From NCBI GenBank assembly GCA_949126835.1, contig OX421495.1, positions 22,912,533-22,976,532 of the forward strand: a DNA stretch of 64,000 bases, given 5' to 3'. This DNA comes from Anisus vortex. Lineage: Eukaryota > Mollusca > Gastropoda > Planorbidae. Both the position numbers and the translations under genes were made by a program. Position 1 is the first letter of the stretch; the number at the start of each line of letters is the position of its first letter. The notes below the pieces were generated by a model that saw only the letters and a program-made list of their open reading frames with translations, was not told where the DNA came from and did not search any database. Below, piece by piece: positions 9,124-20,107 of this stretch.

Positions 9124-11598
9124 TTAAACACCACATCTAGACAACAAATCAGCCAATATATTATCCACCCCAGGTATATTTTCCACAGTAAAACTGTATG
9201 CCTGCAGGATAAGTGACCATCTTGCTATCCTACTATTGTTTAGCTTGTTCTGATTTATAAAGGACAAAGGCTTATGGTCAGTCATAAGAACAAACTTTGT
9301 ACCCATCAAGTACCTTGCCAATTTAGTAATACACCAAACCACACCAAGAGCTTCCCGTTCTACTGTTGCATACCTAACCTCAGCCTCACTTAATTTCCTG
9401 CTAATATACTGAATCGGGTGTAAGACATTGTCATGATATTGTCCCAAAATTCCTCCCAAACCAACCAAACTTGCATCAGTCAAAACCACAAATCTTTTTT
9501 TAATGTCTGGTAGTCTTAATATAGGTTGTCCAGAAAAAGCAACCTTTATCCTATTTAATGCCATTTCACACTCCTGAGACCAAATTATTTTAATTGGGCT
9601 TTTCTTTTTAATAAGTTCAGTCAATGGAGCTACCATCTCTGAAAAATTAGGAATAAATTTCCTATAAAAATTACATACACCTAGAAGACTCCTCACTTCT
9701 TTTTTATTTCTTGGAATGTCAATTTTTAGAATTTTAGTAATATTCTCTTCCAATGGCTTAATGGTGTTATTGGATATCTTGTGTCCCAAAAAAGTAATTT
9801 CTTTCATGCCTATTTCTAATTTGTTAGGTTTAATTGTCAAATTATGTTTTTCTATAATTTCAAAGATATCATTAAGACTTTTTAAATGATTTTCCCAAGT
9901 ATCATTAAAAACACATATGTCATCCAAATAAAATATAGTATCCTTCCTTTGTCCTAAAATCATACCCATCATCCTGTTAAAAGTTGCAGGAGCATTCACC
10001 AATCCAAAACTCATCACCTTCCATTGATATAACCCCAATGGAGTAACAAAACTTGTAAATGGTTTAGCTCTATCAGTTAAACCTACTTGATAGTACCCTT
10101 TAGCCATATCCAATTTAGAAAAATTAGACATTGACATTGGTAAGACATTGGTCTTACCAGGCAAATCAGAAAATATACCCTTATGCCTGTGTATTATTTT
10201 TGCCATCTCATATGCCTGTTCATGTGTCAATTTCTCTAAATTCACATCTTTATATGTTTGCTGACCCTGTGTATTCACTGTTGCTATTTCTTCAATATCC
10301 TCTTTAATTTCTTCTGATATTATACTACAGCATATATTGCTTTCTACTGATTGATCATTATACTTTTTTAAATTATTAATATGAAAAACTTTAAGTTGAT
10401 CCTTAATTCTTATCTCATAATCCACATCTGTGACCTTTCTAACCACATCATATGGCCCTAGCCATTCAGTAAATAGTTTGTTATTTTGATTTTTTAATTT
10501 TAGCAAAGCTTTATCTCCTGGTTCCAAAGTTCTTAGTTTCCTATCCTGATTTACTCTATTTATATTCTTTTCCTTATTATTGTCTGAATTATTTCTAGCC
10601 TCTTCCAAAGCAATTTCTAATTGTTGTTTCTTATTTGTAACTAACTCATAATTAGTCATTTCCTTGTTTTCACTAGAACCTACCAATGGTTCTTTAAGAA
10701 TACTAAGTGGATTTCTTGGATTATTTCCATATATCAATTGAAATGGTGAAAAACCTGTACTATCATGAGTAGTTTCTCTATATGCAAATAAAATCGATGG
10801 AATTGCTAAATCCCAATTCTTTGGATCCTCATTACTAACTTTTGACAACATTTCCTTCAGAGTTTTGTTAAATCTCTCACACATTCCATTACATTGTGGA
10901 TGATAGGGTGTTGTAAACTTCTGCTTTATTCCAAATGTTTCCATAAATTCCTTAGTCAATTTTGATGTAAATTGAGTTCCTCTATCTGATATTATCTCTT
11001 CAGGAAATCCAATTCTAGTAAATATTAAATATAATGCTTGCACTATATCTGTAGATTCAATTTTCTTTAATGGTACTGCCTCTGCATACCTTGAACATAT
11101 ATCAATCAATGTAAGAATATATCTATGTCCTCTGTTAGACATAATGGGCATCAAACCAATGATATCTATGGCTACCTTCTGAAATGGTCTAGTTGCAGTC
11201 ACTCCTTTTTGTATTGGTGCTTTGGTAAAGTTACTTCCAGATCCTTTCATCTGACACACTTTGCATTGTTTAACAAATCTTTTCACATCTTTGGACATTT
11301 TAGGCCAAAAGTAATGTTGTATTATTCTGTTTTTGGTTTTGCCAACTCCCATATGACCAGCCAATGGTATAGAATGAGCATTAGTCATTATTTCTGTTCT
11401 ATATTTATATGGTACAACTATTTGTTCCACTTGTCTGCCATTTATGAGTATCTCTCTGACTAATAGTTGTGTATCATTTTTCACTTTGCATACACTATTT
11501 TTATTAGTATTTCCTTTCTCTGTAGATTTGAATAGTCTATTCAATGTAGTATCCTCTCTTTGTTCTTTTTTTGAATTTTTCCAAATTAAAGTTTTCAT
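9124..11598 (-). CDS. Gypsy-1 pol: integrase, RT (internally deleted), RNase H
   Basis: 824 residues. Order along the protein: integrase zinc finger H75/H82/C112/C115; integrase core with D145, D205 and E241; a GPY/F module near 377-400 (WLGPYDVV); then RT motif A (SKLDMAKGYYQV, ~492), FGLVNAPATF and YLDD (~557); RNase H starting near FVVLTDAS (~704) and the terminal ILADLLSR. Integrase therefore precedes RT, the reverse of ordinary Gypsy and matching Gmr1-like elements. Compared with the second element in this window about 90 residues are missing just before motif A (between NVL and FSKLD), removing RT fingers motifs 1-2 in frame. The frame is +1 relative to gag and overlaps it by about 60 bp. 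Confidence 0.9.
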   Translation of the reverse strand: MKTLIWKNSKKEQREDTTLNRLFKSTEKGNTNKNSVCKVKNDTQLLVREILINGRQVEQIVVPYKYRTEIMTNAHSIPLAGHMGVGKTKNRIIQHYFWPKMSKDVKRFVKQCKVCQMKGSGSNFTKAPIQKGVTATRPFQKVAIDIIGLMPIMSNRGHRYILTLIDICSRYAEAVPLKKIESTDIVQALYLIFTRIGFPEEIISDRGTQFTSKLTKEFMETFGIKQKFTTPYHPQCNGMCERFNKTLKEMLSKVSNEDPKNWDLAIPSILFAYRETTHDSTGFSPFQLIYGNNPRNPLSILKEPLVGSSENKEMTNYELVTNKKQQLEIALEEARNNSDNNKEKNINRVNQDRKLRTLEPGDKALLKLKNQNNKLFTEWLGPYDVVRKVTDVDYEIRIKDQLKVFHINNLKKYNDQSVESNICCSIISEEIKEDIEEIATVNTQGQQTYKDVNLEKLTHEQAYEMAKIIHRHKGIFSDLPGKTNVLPMSMSNFSKLDMAKGYYQVGLTDRAKPFTSFVTPLGLYQWKVMSFGLVNAPATFNRMMGMILGQRKDTIFYLDDICVFNDTWENHLKSLNDIFEIIEKHNLTIKPNKLEIGMKEITFLGHKISNNTIKPLEENITKILKIDIPRNKKEVRSLLGVCNFYRKFIPNFSEMVAPLTELIKKKSPIKIIWSQECEMALNRIKVAFSGQPILRLPDIKKRFVVLTDASLVGLGGILGQYHDNVLHPIQYISRKLSEAEVRYATVEREALGVVWCITKLARYLMGTKFVLMTDHKPLSFINQNKLNNSRIARWSLILQAYSFTVENIPGVDNILADLLSRCGV
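10128..10158. other. RT deletion junction with hairpin
   Basis: At the site where RT fingers codons are missing, gacattg occurs three times and gtaagac (10141..10147) and gtcttac (10152..10158) form perfect 7-bp arms around a 4-base loop. This is consistent with template switching or repair at the junction; that mechanism is inferred. Confidence 0.6.
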
Positions 11599-13195
11599 TC
11601 AGTAATGATTCACTATCAATTGATGTGTCTTTTTCATTATTCACCATTGTCTGACTTTCTTCAGTATTGCTTGCTTTACATTCATTAATCACATTACATT
11701 GTGCTTGATTATTATTAAATTCCCATGCTTCTATTTCCTCTCTAGTACATTCTTTAACTGATTCAACATTTCCAATAATTAAATCAATTGGTGCATCATT
11801 TATAACATGAGCCAGTACTCTACCTGTAATATATGGTGTCCTAATATCAATGTAGGCCAACCTCAATTTAATCACTCTTCCATCAAATGATGTACAATCT
11901 GCTACCTCACCAGTGTATTGATTTGACTGAACATATTTGCTGTTTATTGCAATGACAGAGGCTCCCGTGTCACGAACTGCGAAAACTGGTATTAATCCCA
12001 CATATCCTGGAAAAAACTTTATTCCTTTGCTTCTTGATAACACAGCTCCACAATGATTCCTGTTCTGATTAAATCTGGAGTTGTGATCTCTTTGTTGTGT
12101 ATATCCCTGAGATCTATTATTATTATTATTGTTTCCAGCAGAACTTGACCTTCTGAAGCAATTTCTTGCTATATGTCCTTTCTTTTTACATATAAAACAT
12201 GTCAATGTGTTATCTCTCTTATCTTTACAATCCTTAGTAACATGGTTATTTCTTCCACAATTACCACACTTCATCTTGCTCCTTGATAATTGTCTTCCTC
12301 TTTGAAAATTATCATTGCCTTTAGCAAAGCATATTATATCCTGGTAATCCTCTCCTTTAGAAGTAGGTGCCATGGGATGAGCTAATTTATAGTTCCTAAT
12401 CAGGTCAACTATTTCTTCTATAGTCTTGGGAGATCTCTCCTGAATGAATGCTTTGAGAGTTTTATCGAGTGAATATATTGCCTTATCTCTAATAATAAAA
12501 TTCTTCAGTTCCTCAAATGATTTTTCTATTTTAGCACATTTTAACCATTTGTCCATAGCACTTGTCAATGAGTCAAAATAACTTTTTGGATCTTCTTCCT
12601 TTGATAAAGTCATTTCAAAAAATTTCTTTCTATAAGCCTCCTCTGTACTTCCAAAATGTCTTAACAATTGTTCCTTGACAGATGCATAATCTGATTGTTC
12701 CATACAAATTTTTGATGGAATATCTCCTGTAAAGGATTTTCCCAGTAGTCCAGACCAATAACATGAAGAAAAATTTTGTCTCTCCATTTCCATTTCAAAT
12801 TTTTTTAGAAATGTATCAATAGAACCATCCTTTTTGTTAAATAATTGGAAAGTAAATCTGCACATGTTATTTCTAATAGCCATTTCCTGGTCAACAACAG
12901 GTCTAGTGACTCCAATGTTTACATTTGCACTATTATTCTTAGCCTCTAATTCTAACTTTTTAAACTCTATCTCTAATCTCTTTATTTCCATCTCATCAGC
13001 TCTAACCTTATTTTCTATTTCTTTATCTTTATCTTCTCTTTCTTTAGCCTTATCTTTAGCCCTTTCTACTCTTTCTAAATGCTCTTTATATTTTCTCTCC
13101 GCCCACTCATCCAATTCCTTACCAGCATATCCCAACTCCTTACCACAACTTATATAATTTGCTAATATGTCCACTGAGGACCCCTCCATTTTCAA
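11537..13195 (-). CDS. Gypsy-1 gag-protease
   Basis: 552 residues. A charged coiled coil (about 28-90, rich in Lys/Glu) leads into a capsid-like region. Then come two CCHC knuckles of the form C-x2-C-x4-H-x4-C (CGNCGRNNHVTKDC near 309 and CFICKKKGHIARNC near 332), and an aspartic protease with the active-site triplet in VRDTGAS near 407. The start ATG follows a 1.1 kb leader. The frame ends 62 bp inside the pol frame. The switch between frames falls at a run of seven A residues on the coding strand (11572..11566), where one base must be skipped to continue into pol. Confidence 0.9.
   Translation of the reverse strand: MKMEGSSVDILANYISCGKELGYAGKELDEWAERKYKEHLERVERAKDKAKEREDKDKEIENKVRADEMEIKRLEIEFKKLELEAKNNSANVNIGVTRPVVDQEMAIRNNMCRFTFQLFNKKDGSIDTFLKKFEMEMERQNFSSCYWSGLLGKSFTGDIPSKICMEQSDYASVKEQLLRHFGSTEEAYRKKFFEMTLSKEEDPKSYFDSLTSAMDKWLKCAKIEKSFEELKNFIIRDKAIYSLDKTLKAFIQERSPKTIEEIVDLIRNYKLAHPMAPTSKGEDYQDIICFAKGNDNFQRGRQLSRSKMKCGNCGRNNHVTKDCKDKRDNTLTCFICKKKGHIARNCFRRSSSAGNNNNNNRSQGYTQQRDHNSRFNQNRNHCGAVLSRSKGIKFFPGYVGLIPVFAVRDTGASVIAINSKYVQSNQYTGEVADCTSFDGRVIKLRLAYIDIRTPYITGRVLAHVINDAPIDLIIGNVESVKECTREEIEAWEFNNNQAQCNVINECKASNTEESQTMVNNEKDTSIDSESLLNENFNLEKFKKRTKRGYYIE
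11566..11572 (-). other. A7 run at gag/pol frame change
   Basis: On the coding strand TTC is followed by seven A. Reading continues into the pol frame if one base is skipped (+1). It may be a programmed +1 site or a one-base insertion in a homopolymer; the other complete element in this window uses one continuous frame, which favours mutation. Confidence 0.5.
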
Positions 13196-14331
13196 TTAAT
13201 AAATATATACCTACAACAAACTAATATAATTTAAAATGGAAGCAATATTATAATATGCATAAAATAAATAGCAATATAATAATCAATACATATAAAAAAT
13301 AAGAACACCACAGATAGTAGATGAGACTCGAGATTCACAAAAAATTTACTATGACAAATATATAAACAATATGATAACACTGTGCATACAAGACTATACA
13401 ATCTAACATATATTATGTAATATACACTTATGAAAAGTCTTTTTCAACTAACCTGACTTACAGGGACTTTTCAATAAGTGTATACACAAAATTCCTAAAA
13501 GAAACTAATACATGCCAGTGATTTCACAAAAAAAAATCTAGGCATATACTATACTACAACATAACGTATACACCAGTTTACTTATCTTAATAAACGCGTT
13601 CCTTTTCCTTCCGTCTCCGAATCCAGGTTCCAGATCCGAAACGATTCTCCACCACACAGGTTCTTTCAGCACGAAGTATGTTCATTAATTCCTTAAGGAT
13701 TACAATCCTTTCACTTTGTTGAAGTTTCTTTTTACTTCCAATTTCACTTGACTTCTGCTACTGTACTGCACTGACTTCTAGTTCTGTGACTATTCTGAAG
13801 TATTCTTCTTTTCTCGAACCATTCACTAGTTCTACGGAGATTCTTTTTTAATCTCTTCACTTGACAAACTTAGCTTGTCCTATTAACCACAGCTTTACTA
13901 TTGTTTCAATAATTGTTACCACTTTCGATACTTTTAAAATGTATCCGAGACGCCTTTCAACTTCCAGTGGCCTTTTTAACCGACTAGCTTGGTAACATAC
14001 ATAAACTTCCGTTTCTATCTTCATGTACACCGTTATGTACTGGTAGCGCTTATTTCCAAGACGTGCTAGGCTATACTGTTAAACCGTCAAATTTTCTTTC
14101 TCGTCGCTATTTCTTCACATTGAATTTTAGTCTTCTTTTAGTCGTAAGAAACGTTCATTTGCGGTATTCTTTAAGCTGTGCTTCACAATATATTGTAGGC
14201 TTTCTTTCAAATTGATTTTCAATAATATTCACCTTGATTCTCCTTCAACACTCTCCGTTGATTTTCAATATTCCACATTGGTTTTCCGAATTCACCTTGA
14301 GCTTCCGAATTTTAGTTGGGCGCCAAATAAT
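13196..14331 (-). other. Gypsy-1 5' leader with tRNA-Lys-type primer site
   Basis: About 1.1 kb of non-coding sequence between the 5' LTR and gag. On the minus strand, five bases after the LTR it reads TGGCGCCCAAC (14326..14316), which complements the 3' end of animal tRNA-Lys (..GTTGGGCGCCA) over 11 bases, as in Drosophila gypsy-type elements. Packaging signals cannot be judged. Confidence 0.7.
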
Positions 14332-14691
14332 GTGACCGTTATTTTGTAATTACTATGTATACAACTCTCAGGGAGATCACATTATATAATAATAAACAAT
14401 GAACAAACTGCCGGCTTTTAGTAGAAATGAGAACTCAATATTTAATGCAATTTATGTACAAGATGAATTCAAATATATCACAGTTTATATAGCCTAGTCT
14501 AAAACACGTCCAGCCACTACCAAATTCTAAGGTCGTCTATCTTTACTCCCAAATCTACGCTACGTTTTATCTAACTCCTACGTCATTGTTTCTAACGTAA
14601 AACGTCACTCGTTTATTCCATACATTAACACCGGGTTAGAGATTATAAAAATTGTCCCATAAAACAACTATCTATATTTTAAATCCTCACA
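14332..14691 (-). repeat. Gypsy-1 5' LTR
   Basis: 360 bp, near-identical to 7658..8018. A TATATAAA-like promoter motif can be read on the minus strand around 14484..14491. Confidence 0.93.
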
Positions 14692-14842
14692 CCATCTTTA
14701 GTTGGGGTAATATTTAAAAGTAAAGGCGGCTGGGCATTGTGCTGGCCACAAAATCCCTTGGGATGCCGTGGTCACAAAATTAGTGACTGCTGCTTCGCCA
14801 ATCCATGGATCAATCTGGTCCGATGGGATACTTTCCTTTTTA
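14692..14842 (+). repeat. SINE, 3' part (continues 7526..7657)
   Basis: After the duplicated ccatc the SINE resumes with tttagttggggtaa, ggcggctgggcattgtgctggcc and ggatcaatctggtccgatggg. The same 3' half is seen at 20130-20255 and 44690-44800. Confidence 0.8.
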
Positions 14843-14897
14843 CGCCTATCCGTGGATGTCTTCCAATATGTTTTAAAATGATGTTAAGTTATTGATC

Positions 14898-14962
14898 TTT
14901 CCTGGTTTGCTCAGGCAACACATTCCATGCTCGGATGAAACTCCAAAAGAGTATGCCTACTT
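14898..14962 (-). repeat. R1 fragment (minus)
   Basis: Reverse-complement match to the start of R1: tcctggtttgctcaggcaacacattccatgc. Confidence 0.5.
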
Positions 14963-15024
14963 TTTTGCATTTGTTCTTGCATATAGGATTACACAAATAT
15001 TTTGTCCTTATAATATCATACATG

Positions 15025-15132
15025 TTACAGACGTTCCTCTATACAGAAGATTATTGCTTCCTATGCTCATCCATTGTCTAAGCTTAGTCTTGCATTCTGA
15101 TTACCGTTTTAAATGGTGTTAAATGGTCATTT
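15025..15132 (-). repeat. R1 copy, interrupted by LINE-A
   Basis: Reverse complement of the second half of R1 (gaagattattgcttcctatgctcatcc ... agtcttgc). The remaining R1 sequence follows at 18550..18590 beyond LINE-A. Confidence 0.55.
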
Positions 15133-18100
15133 CTCGTGTGGAGTTTCTGATCTCCCATCGAACGCCTCCCCGGGTGGGGACAACCTGAACAAATGAATGC
15201 CCACCAGATATGGTAGGTACTGGGGAAATCAAATACCCAGGGCGGACCAAAATCAGAACCTGCTGCCTTGCAGGAAGTGGGTGGAACCACAAAGGCTAGG
15301 GTACCCTTCCCAAAATTAAGGGCAGCTCCCCGGATAGCTGTGAGGGGAATCCCCCCAGATGGTTGTGCACAGGGCTAACAACCCTGTCACATAAAAAACA
15401 CTATGTTACAAAAATGCCGACAAGAAGGAAAACTAAAGACATTTCGGTCCTGGGAGAGGATAGATTCCCAGTTAAGGAATATATGGCGCCGAGTGGTGAA
15501 AACCAGAATCTGGAAGCTACTAGGCCGACCTCCATCATCTCCACCAGGACCACTGCCACAATTGGAACTTGGAACGTGCGAACAATGTACGAGCCAGGCA
15601 AGACTGTGCAAGTAGCGGCTGAGATGAGAAACAATAATCTCGCCATACTTGGGATAAGTGAAGCAAGATGGACTGGCTCTGGACAGAGGAGGCTGATCTC
15701 AGGAGAATTGCTGCTTTTCTTAGGCCACGAGGATGACGATGCACCACACACCCAGGAAGTGGCCTTGATGCTAACAAAGACAGCTCAAAGAGCGCTCATC
15801 GGATGGGAGGCTCAGAATCCTGACAGCATCCTTCCGAATGCAGAAGCGAAGTATCAACCTAGATGTCGTTCAGTGCTATGCACCAACTAATGAAAGTGAA
15901 GAGGAGGACAAGGATGCCTTTTATGACAGAATTCTAGCTGTGGTCCAGGGTCGTCCCAGGAAGAACATCATCATCCTCATGTGGGACTTCAATGCCAAGA
16001 TTGGTAGTGACAACACGGGTTATGAATGGACCATGGGGAAGCAAGGAATGGGTGAAATGAACGACAACGGAGAAAGATTTGTTGACCTATGTGCCACTAC
16101 CAATCTAGCCACAGGCGGGGAGTTTCTTCCAGCACAAGAGTATACACAAGGCTACATGGGTCTCCCCTGACCTCCGAACGACAAACCAAATAGACCATGT
16201 GTGTATTGGGAAAAAATTCAGGCGATCTCTCCAAGATGTGCGTGTCAAGAGAGGAGCTGATGTTGCCTCAGACCACCATCTTCTAGTGGCTCGGTTAAAA
16301 TTAAAACTGAAAAGACACCACATAGAGCAGTCATCACATAGATTGAACTACAACACCTCCCTCCTGAACGAAAAGCAGAAACAGGATGAGTTCAAAATCA
16401 CTCTTTCTAACAAGTTCCAAGTCTTACGTGAAATGCTAGACGAAGAGTCCATTGATGAAAAGTGGAAAAGAGTAAAGAAAGCAGTCCAGTCAACATGTCA
16501 AGAAGTGTTGGGGAGCAGGAAACATGGGCACAAAGAATGGATAACAGCGGAGACACTGAAGACAATAGAAGAGAGGAAAAGGAAGAAGGCAGAAGTGAAC
16601 ATCAGCCGTACACGTGCACAAAAAACCAAGTCCCAAAGAGAGTATGCAGAAGCCAATAGGATTGTAAAGAAAAACATCAAGACAGACAAAAATAATTTTG
16701 TAGACATGCTTGCCAAAGAGGCAGAAGATGCAGCATACCAGGGGAATATGCGGGAATCGTTTGCTACCATCAAGAAACTATCTGGGAACTTCGCAAAGCC
16801 AGATAGACCAGTGAAGGACAAAGATGGTAAGAACATACCAAACGAGGAGCAACAGAGAGGTAGATGGAAGGAATACTTTGAAGAGCTCTTAAACAGGCCA
16901 GAACCAAGGAACCCACCAGATATACAGCCAGCTGACAGCGACCTTTTAATTGACTGCAACACACCCACCAAGGAAGAGATACGCATGGCCATCAAACAAC
17001 TTAGAAATGGCAAGGCTTCTGGACCTGATGGCATACCAGCAGAGGCACTCAAGACTGACGTAGAAACCAGTGTGGAGATGCTATACCCCCTGTTCATGAA
17101 GATCTGGGAGGAGGGCCAGGGGAGGAGGGCCGGGTACCTTCTGAGTGGAAGGAGGGATACCTCATCGAAATCCCAAAGAAGGGCGACCTACGCTCTTGCT
17201 CTAACTACAGAGGGATCACTTTACTGTCTATACCAAGCAAAGTCTTCAACCGTGTGCTGCTCAACAGAATAAAAAATGCTGTTGACCCCCTGCTGCGAGA
17301 CCAGCAAGCCGACTTCCGTACCAAAAGATCCTGTACTGACCAGATTGCAGCACTGCGCATCATCCTAGAGCAGTCACTGGAGTGGAATTCACCCCTCTAT
17401 GTCAACTTTGTTGATTACGAGAAAGCCTTCGACAGTGTAGATAGGCAAACCCTCTGGAGACTATTGAGGCGTTATTGAGTGCCGCAGAAAATTGTGGACA
17501 TAATCAGGAACTCTTATGAAGGAATGACCTGCCGAGTTGTCCACGGCCAACAGGTGACAGATGCTTTTCAGATGAAGACCGGTGTGAGACAAGGATGCTT
17601 GCTTTCGCCTTTCTTGTTTCTCCTGGCCATCGACTGTGTGATGAAAACATCCACACACCAGAGGCGGAATGGTTTCCAAAGGACATTGTGGGACCAACTC
17701 GACGATCTTGACTTTGCTGATGATCTTGCCCTTCTCTCTCATACCCAACAGCAGATGCAGGAGAAAACTATCAATGTTGCAGCCACTTCTGCAAGTATTG
17801 GTCTTAATATACACAAAGGGAAGAGTAAGGTCCTCAAAGTCAATGCCACCAGTACTACACCCATTATGCTGGAAGAAGAAGCACTAGAAGAAGTTGAGAG
17901 TTTTGTCTTTCTTGGCAGCATTGTGGACAAGCAAGGTGGGACAGATGCTGATGTAAAACAAGGGTTGGAAAGGCACGAACGGCCTTCCAACAACTCAGGA
18001 ATGTCTGGGTCTCCAGACACCTGAGAAACAACCTAAAGATCAGGATCTTCAACACCATGGTGAAACCTGTGCTGCTGTATGGAGCTGAAACCTGGAGAAC

Positions 18101-18537
18101 CACGGCCACGAATATAAAGAAACTACAGGCCTTTATAAATAACTGTTTAAAAAGGATTCTTGGGATTCATTGGCCAGACAGGATTAGCAACCTGAAGCTT
18201 TGGCAGCGGACCAAGCAAAAACCAGTAGAACAGGAGATCCTCCAGAGAAGATGGCGATGGATTGGCCATACACTCCGAAAACCTGCTTCCAGCACAACAA
18301 GGTATGCCCTGAACTGGAACCCTCAGGGAAAACGGAAAAGAGGTCGACCGAGGAACACTTGGCGCAGAGATGTAGAAGCAGATACCAAGGAATTTGGCCT
18401 TACTTGGGGAAGCTGGAGAGACTGGCCCAGGATAGAGATGCCTGGAGGACCCTTGTTGGCGGCCTATGTCCTAGGAAGGACCACAGACGTCGATAATCGG
18501 CGCCTGTTCCCCAAGGACGAGAAGGCAGAAGAAGAAG
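15133..18537 (+). mobile_element. LINE-A: near full-length RTE-type LINE, 3.4 kb
   Basis: Flanked by a 12-bp duplication aaatggtcattt at 15121..15132 and 18538..18549 (the first As at the 3' end are ambiguous with the AAG tail). It has a ~230 bp GC-rich leader, an AP-type endonuclease, a reverse transcriptase and a short (GAA)n tail. The host R1 repeat can be joined across it. Related to LINE-B at 48383..52304 but from a distinguishable subfamily. Confidence 0.88.
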
Positions 18538-18593
18538 AAATGGTCATTTGTTCAGGCAGCCCATTCCATGCCCGGATGTCACTTAGGAAGTAA
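15363..18593 (+). pseudogene. LINE-A endonuclease-RT, multiply frameshifted
   Basis: Successive frames give one polyprotein: endonuclease start TIGTWNVRTMYEPGK and GISEARW (15363..15890), LDVVQCYAPTN and DFNAKIGSDN (15838..16170), SDHHLLVARLKLKLKR and the RT fingers ASGPDGIPAEALK (16199..17120), YEKAFDSVDR (to 17478), [11 protein letters not shown] and the catalytic FADD (17479..18024), and the C-terminal LLYGAETWR...[11 protein letters not shown] (18057..18540). Frame changes lie near 15835, 16165, 17110-17160 and 17965, and a stop interrupts at 17476..17478. The element once nicked target DNA and copied its own RNA into it; this copy cannot make the protein. Confidence 0.88.
18550..18590 (-). 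repeat. R1 remainder after LINE-A
   Basis: gttcaggcagcccattccatgcccgg is the reverse complement of the start of R1. Confidence 0.55.
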
Positions 18594-18599
18594 TAGTGC

Positions 18600-19340
18600 A
18601 TAGACTATATGCAGTTTGTTCTGAGATATGGAATAAGAAAAATGTTTTTTGTCCATATGTTTATCTGAGCATTGAATTAGATTATTTTTGTGTTACCTAC
18701 GTTATTTCTAGTATTACAGAATATTATTTGCGCTCTACGTTTATTTGCGATTTGCGTTTAGTCAAGAACAGCCTATACCAAATACCGGGATCTTTACCCG
18801 GTGCCGGTATCGCAACCTGGTACCGGGCCACAACAGCGAAATTATTGGGTTGCAAAAAAAAAAAAGGTTTAAAATCTAGGTCATATACTGACGATGCATT
18901 AACACTAGACCTATAACAGTACCATATAATTTGGACAGTTTGTTATCGTTGAACCTGATTTCAGCCCCAGCTTTTTATTATTAGCACCAAAAGCAGTGTC
19001 CCTTCTAAGCTGTGCGTGTGCGCACCCACACCTCGCCTAGCGCGCACATACACATTACAACAGAGCACACAAACGCTACTCTTGTTGTAATTATAAAAAA
19101 ATTGAACCATTTCTATTAATAGTCCGTGTCCGATAAACCGTTATGTGACTCACAAAAAATGTTATAAAATATATTTCTAAGGTTGCACAGCCAACATCTT
19201 TTAACGCACGCAGTTTAGAAGCAGGGACAAGCGGTAGACCCGGGAGAAGAGTATGCGAGGTGTTATTGTTGAGAAGTATGGAGCCCCCTCTTTTGCAAAT
19301 GCCAATCTCGAGATACGTATGCCACCTTCATACCTTTAGG
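18600..19340. other. Non-coding stretch
   Basis: Contains a GC-rich patch of repeated accggg/cccggt motifs at 18782-18830 and an A run. No gene or defined element is seen. Confidence 0.4.
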
Positions 19341-19348
19341 AGGCAGAT

Positions 19349-19905
19349 ATGCAACATAGTTCAGACCTGTTTTCTGCGGCATGCACAAACTTTGGTCTAA
19401 GTATCTCCATCAAGAAAACTGAAGTTTTGCACCCGCCTGTTTCTGGATGTGACTACATTGAATCTTTCATCACTGTACATAGCCAAAAGCTGAACAATGT
19501 AAATAAGTTCACATACCTTGAGCGTACCCTTTCCAGGTTGTGCATATAGACAAAGATGTCAATACCAGGATAGCCAGAGCAAGCGCTTCCTTTGGTAGAC
19601 TCTGGTCCAAAGTATGGAATTGGAGGGACATCAAGCTGTCAACCAAACTAAAAGTAGGCTTATATGCAGCAGCCGCTATCGCAGTCCTCCTCTATGCGTG
19701 TGAAACCTGGACTGTGTATAGCCGCCAAGTCAGGAAACTGAACCACTTCCACCTGAGCTGTCTAGGGAAGCTGCTGAGAGTCAAATGACATGACAAGATC
19801 CCGGACAGTGAGGTGCTCGCACAGATCGGCATGTCTAGCTTCTACATCCTTGATAGGAAAAGCCCAGCTCAGATGGGCAGATCATGTTGTGCGCTCGCCA
19901 GAGGG
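19349..19905 (+). pseudogene. LINE fragment, RT C-terminal part
   Basis: Two frames give FGLSISIKKTEVLH, NKFTYLERTLS (19349..19549), then NTRIARASASFGRLW and LLYACETWTVYSRQVRKLNHFH (19540..19788), continuing as a broken DKIPDSEVLAQIGM. This order is that of the thumb/C-terminal region of a non-LTR RT. One frameshift lies near 19540 and a stop at 19786..19788. The family differs from LINE-A and from the copy at 173..1068. Confidence 0.8.
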
Positions 19906-19989
19906 AAGATTACTAAAGCAGATATTCTAAGGCGAATTAGACGCAGGTAAGCGTTCACGCGGTGAGCAAAAACTAGATTTAAGGACACT

Positions 19990-20100
19990 CTGGTGTCGTA
20001 TACCAAGTTGGACGAATATCAAGTTGGACGTATTAAAAAGCAGTCTCATACCGGGGTTTCATATAGCATAAACTATATATTATAATCATGTTCTTTTCTT
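19990..20100 (+). repeat. Left copy of a flank-plus-minisatellite duplication
   Basis: Two or three units of the 16-bp repeat are followed by aaaagcagtct...tatattataatcatgttct, which recurs at 20640-20710 beyond the main array. A SINE sits between the two copies. Confidence 0.6.
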
Positions 20101-20107
20101 GAAACAG

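Larger units (their letters stand above)
7658..14691 (-). mobile_element. Gypsy-1: complete Ty3/Gypsy retrotransposon with integrase before RT
   Basis: Two direct repeats (7658..8018 and 14332..14691) begin TGTGA and end TCACA and are flanked by a 5-bp duplication ccatc (7653..7657 and 14692..14696). The coding strand is minus: leader, gag-protease (13195..11537), then a second frame with integrase, RT and RNase H (11598..9124). I see only two differences between the LTRs (one base missing in the right copy; c/t at the acctaactcc site), so insertion was recent. The pol frame nonetheless lacks the RT fingers region and is offset from gag, so this copy is probably not autonomous. Confidence 0.93.
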
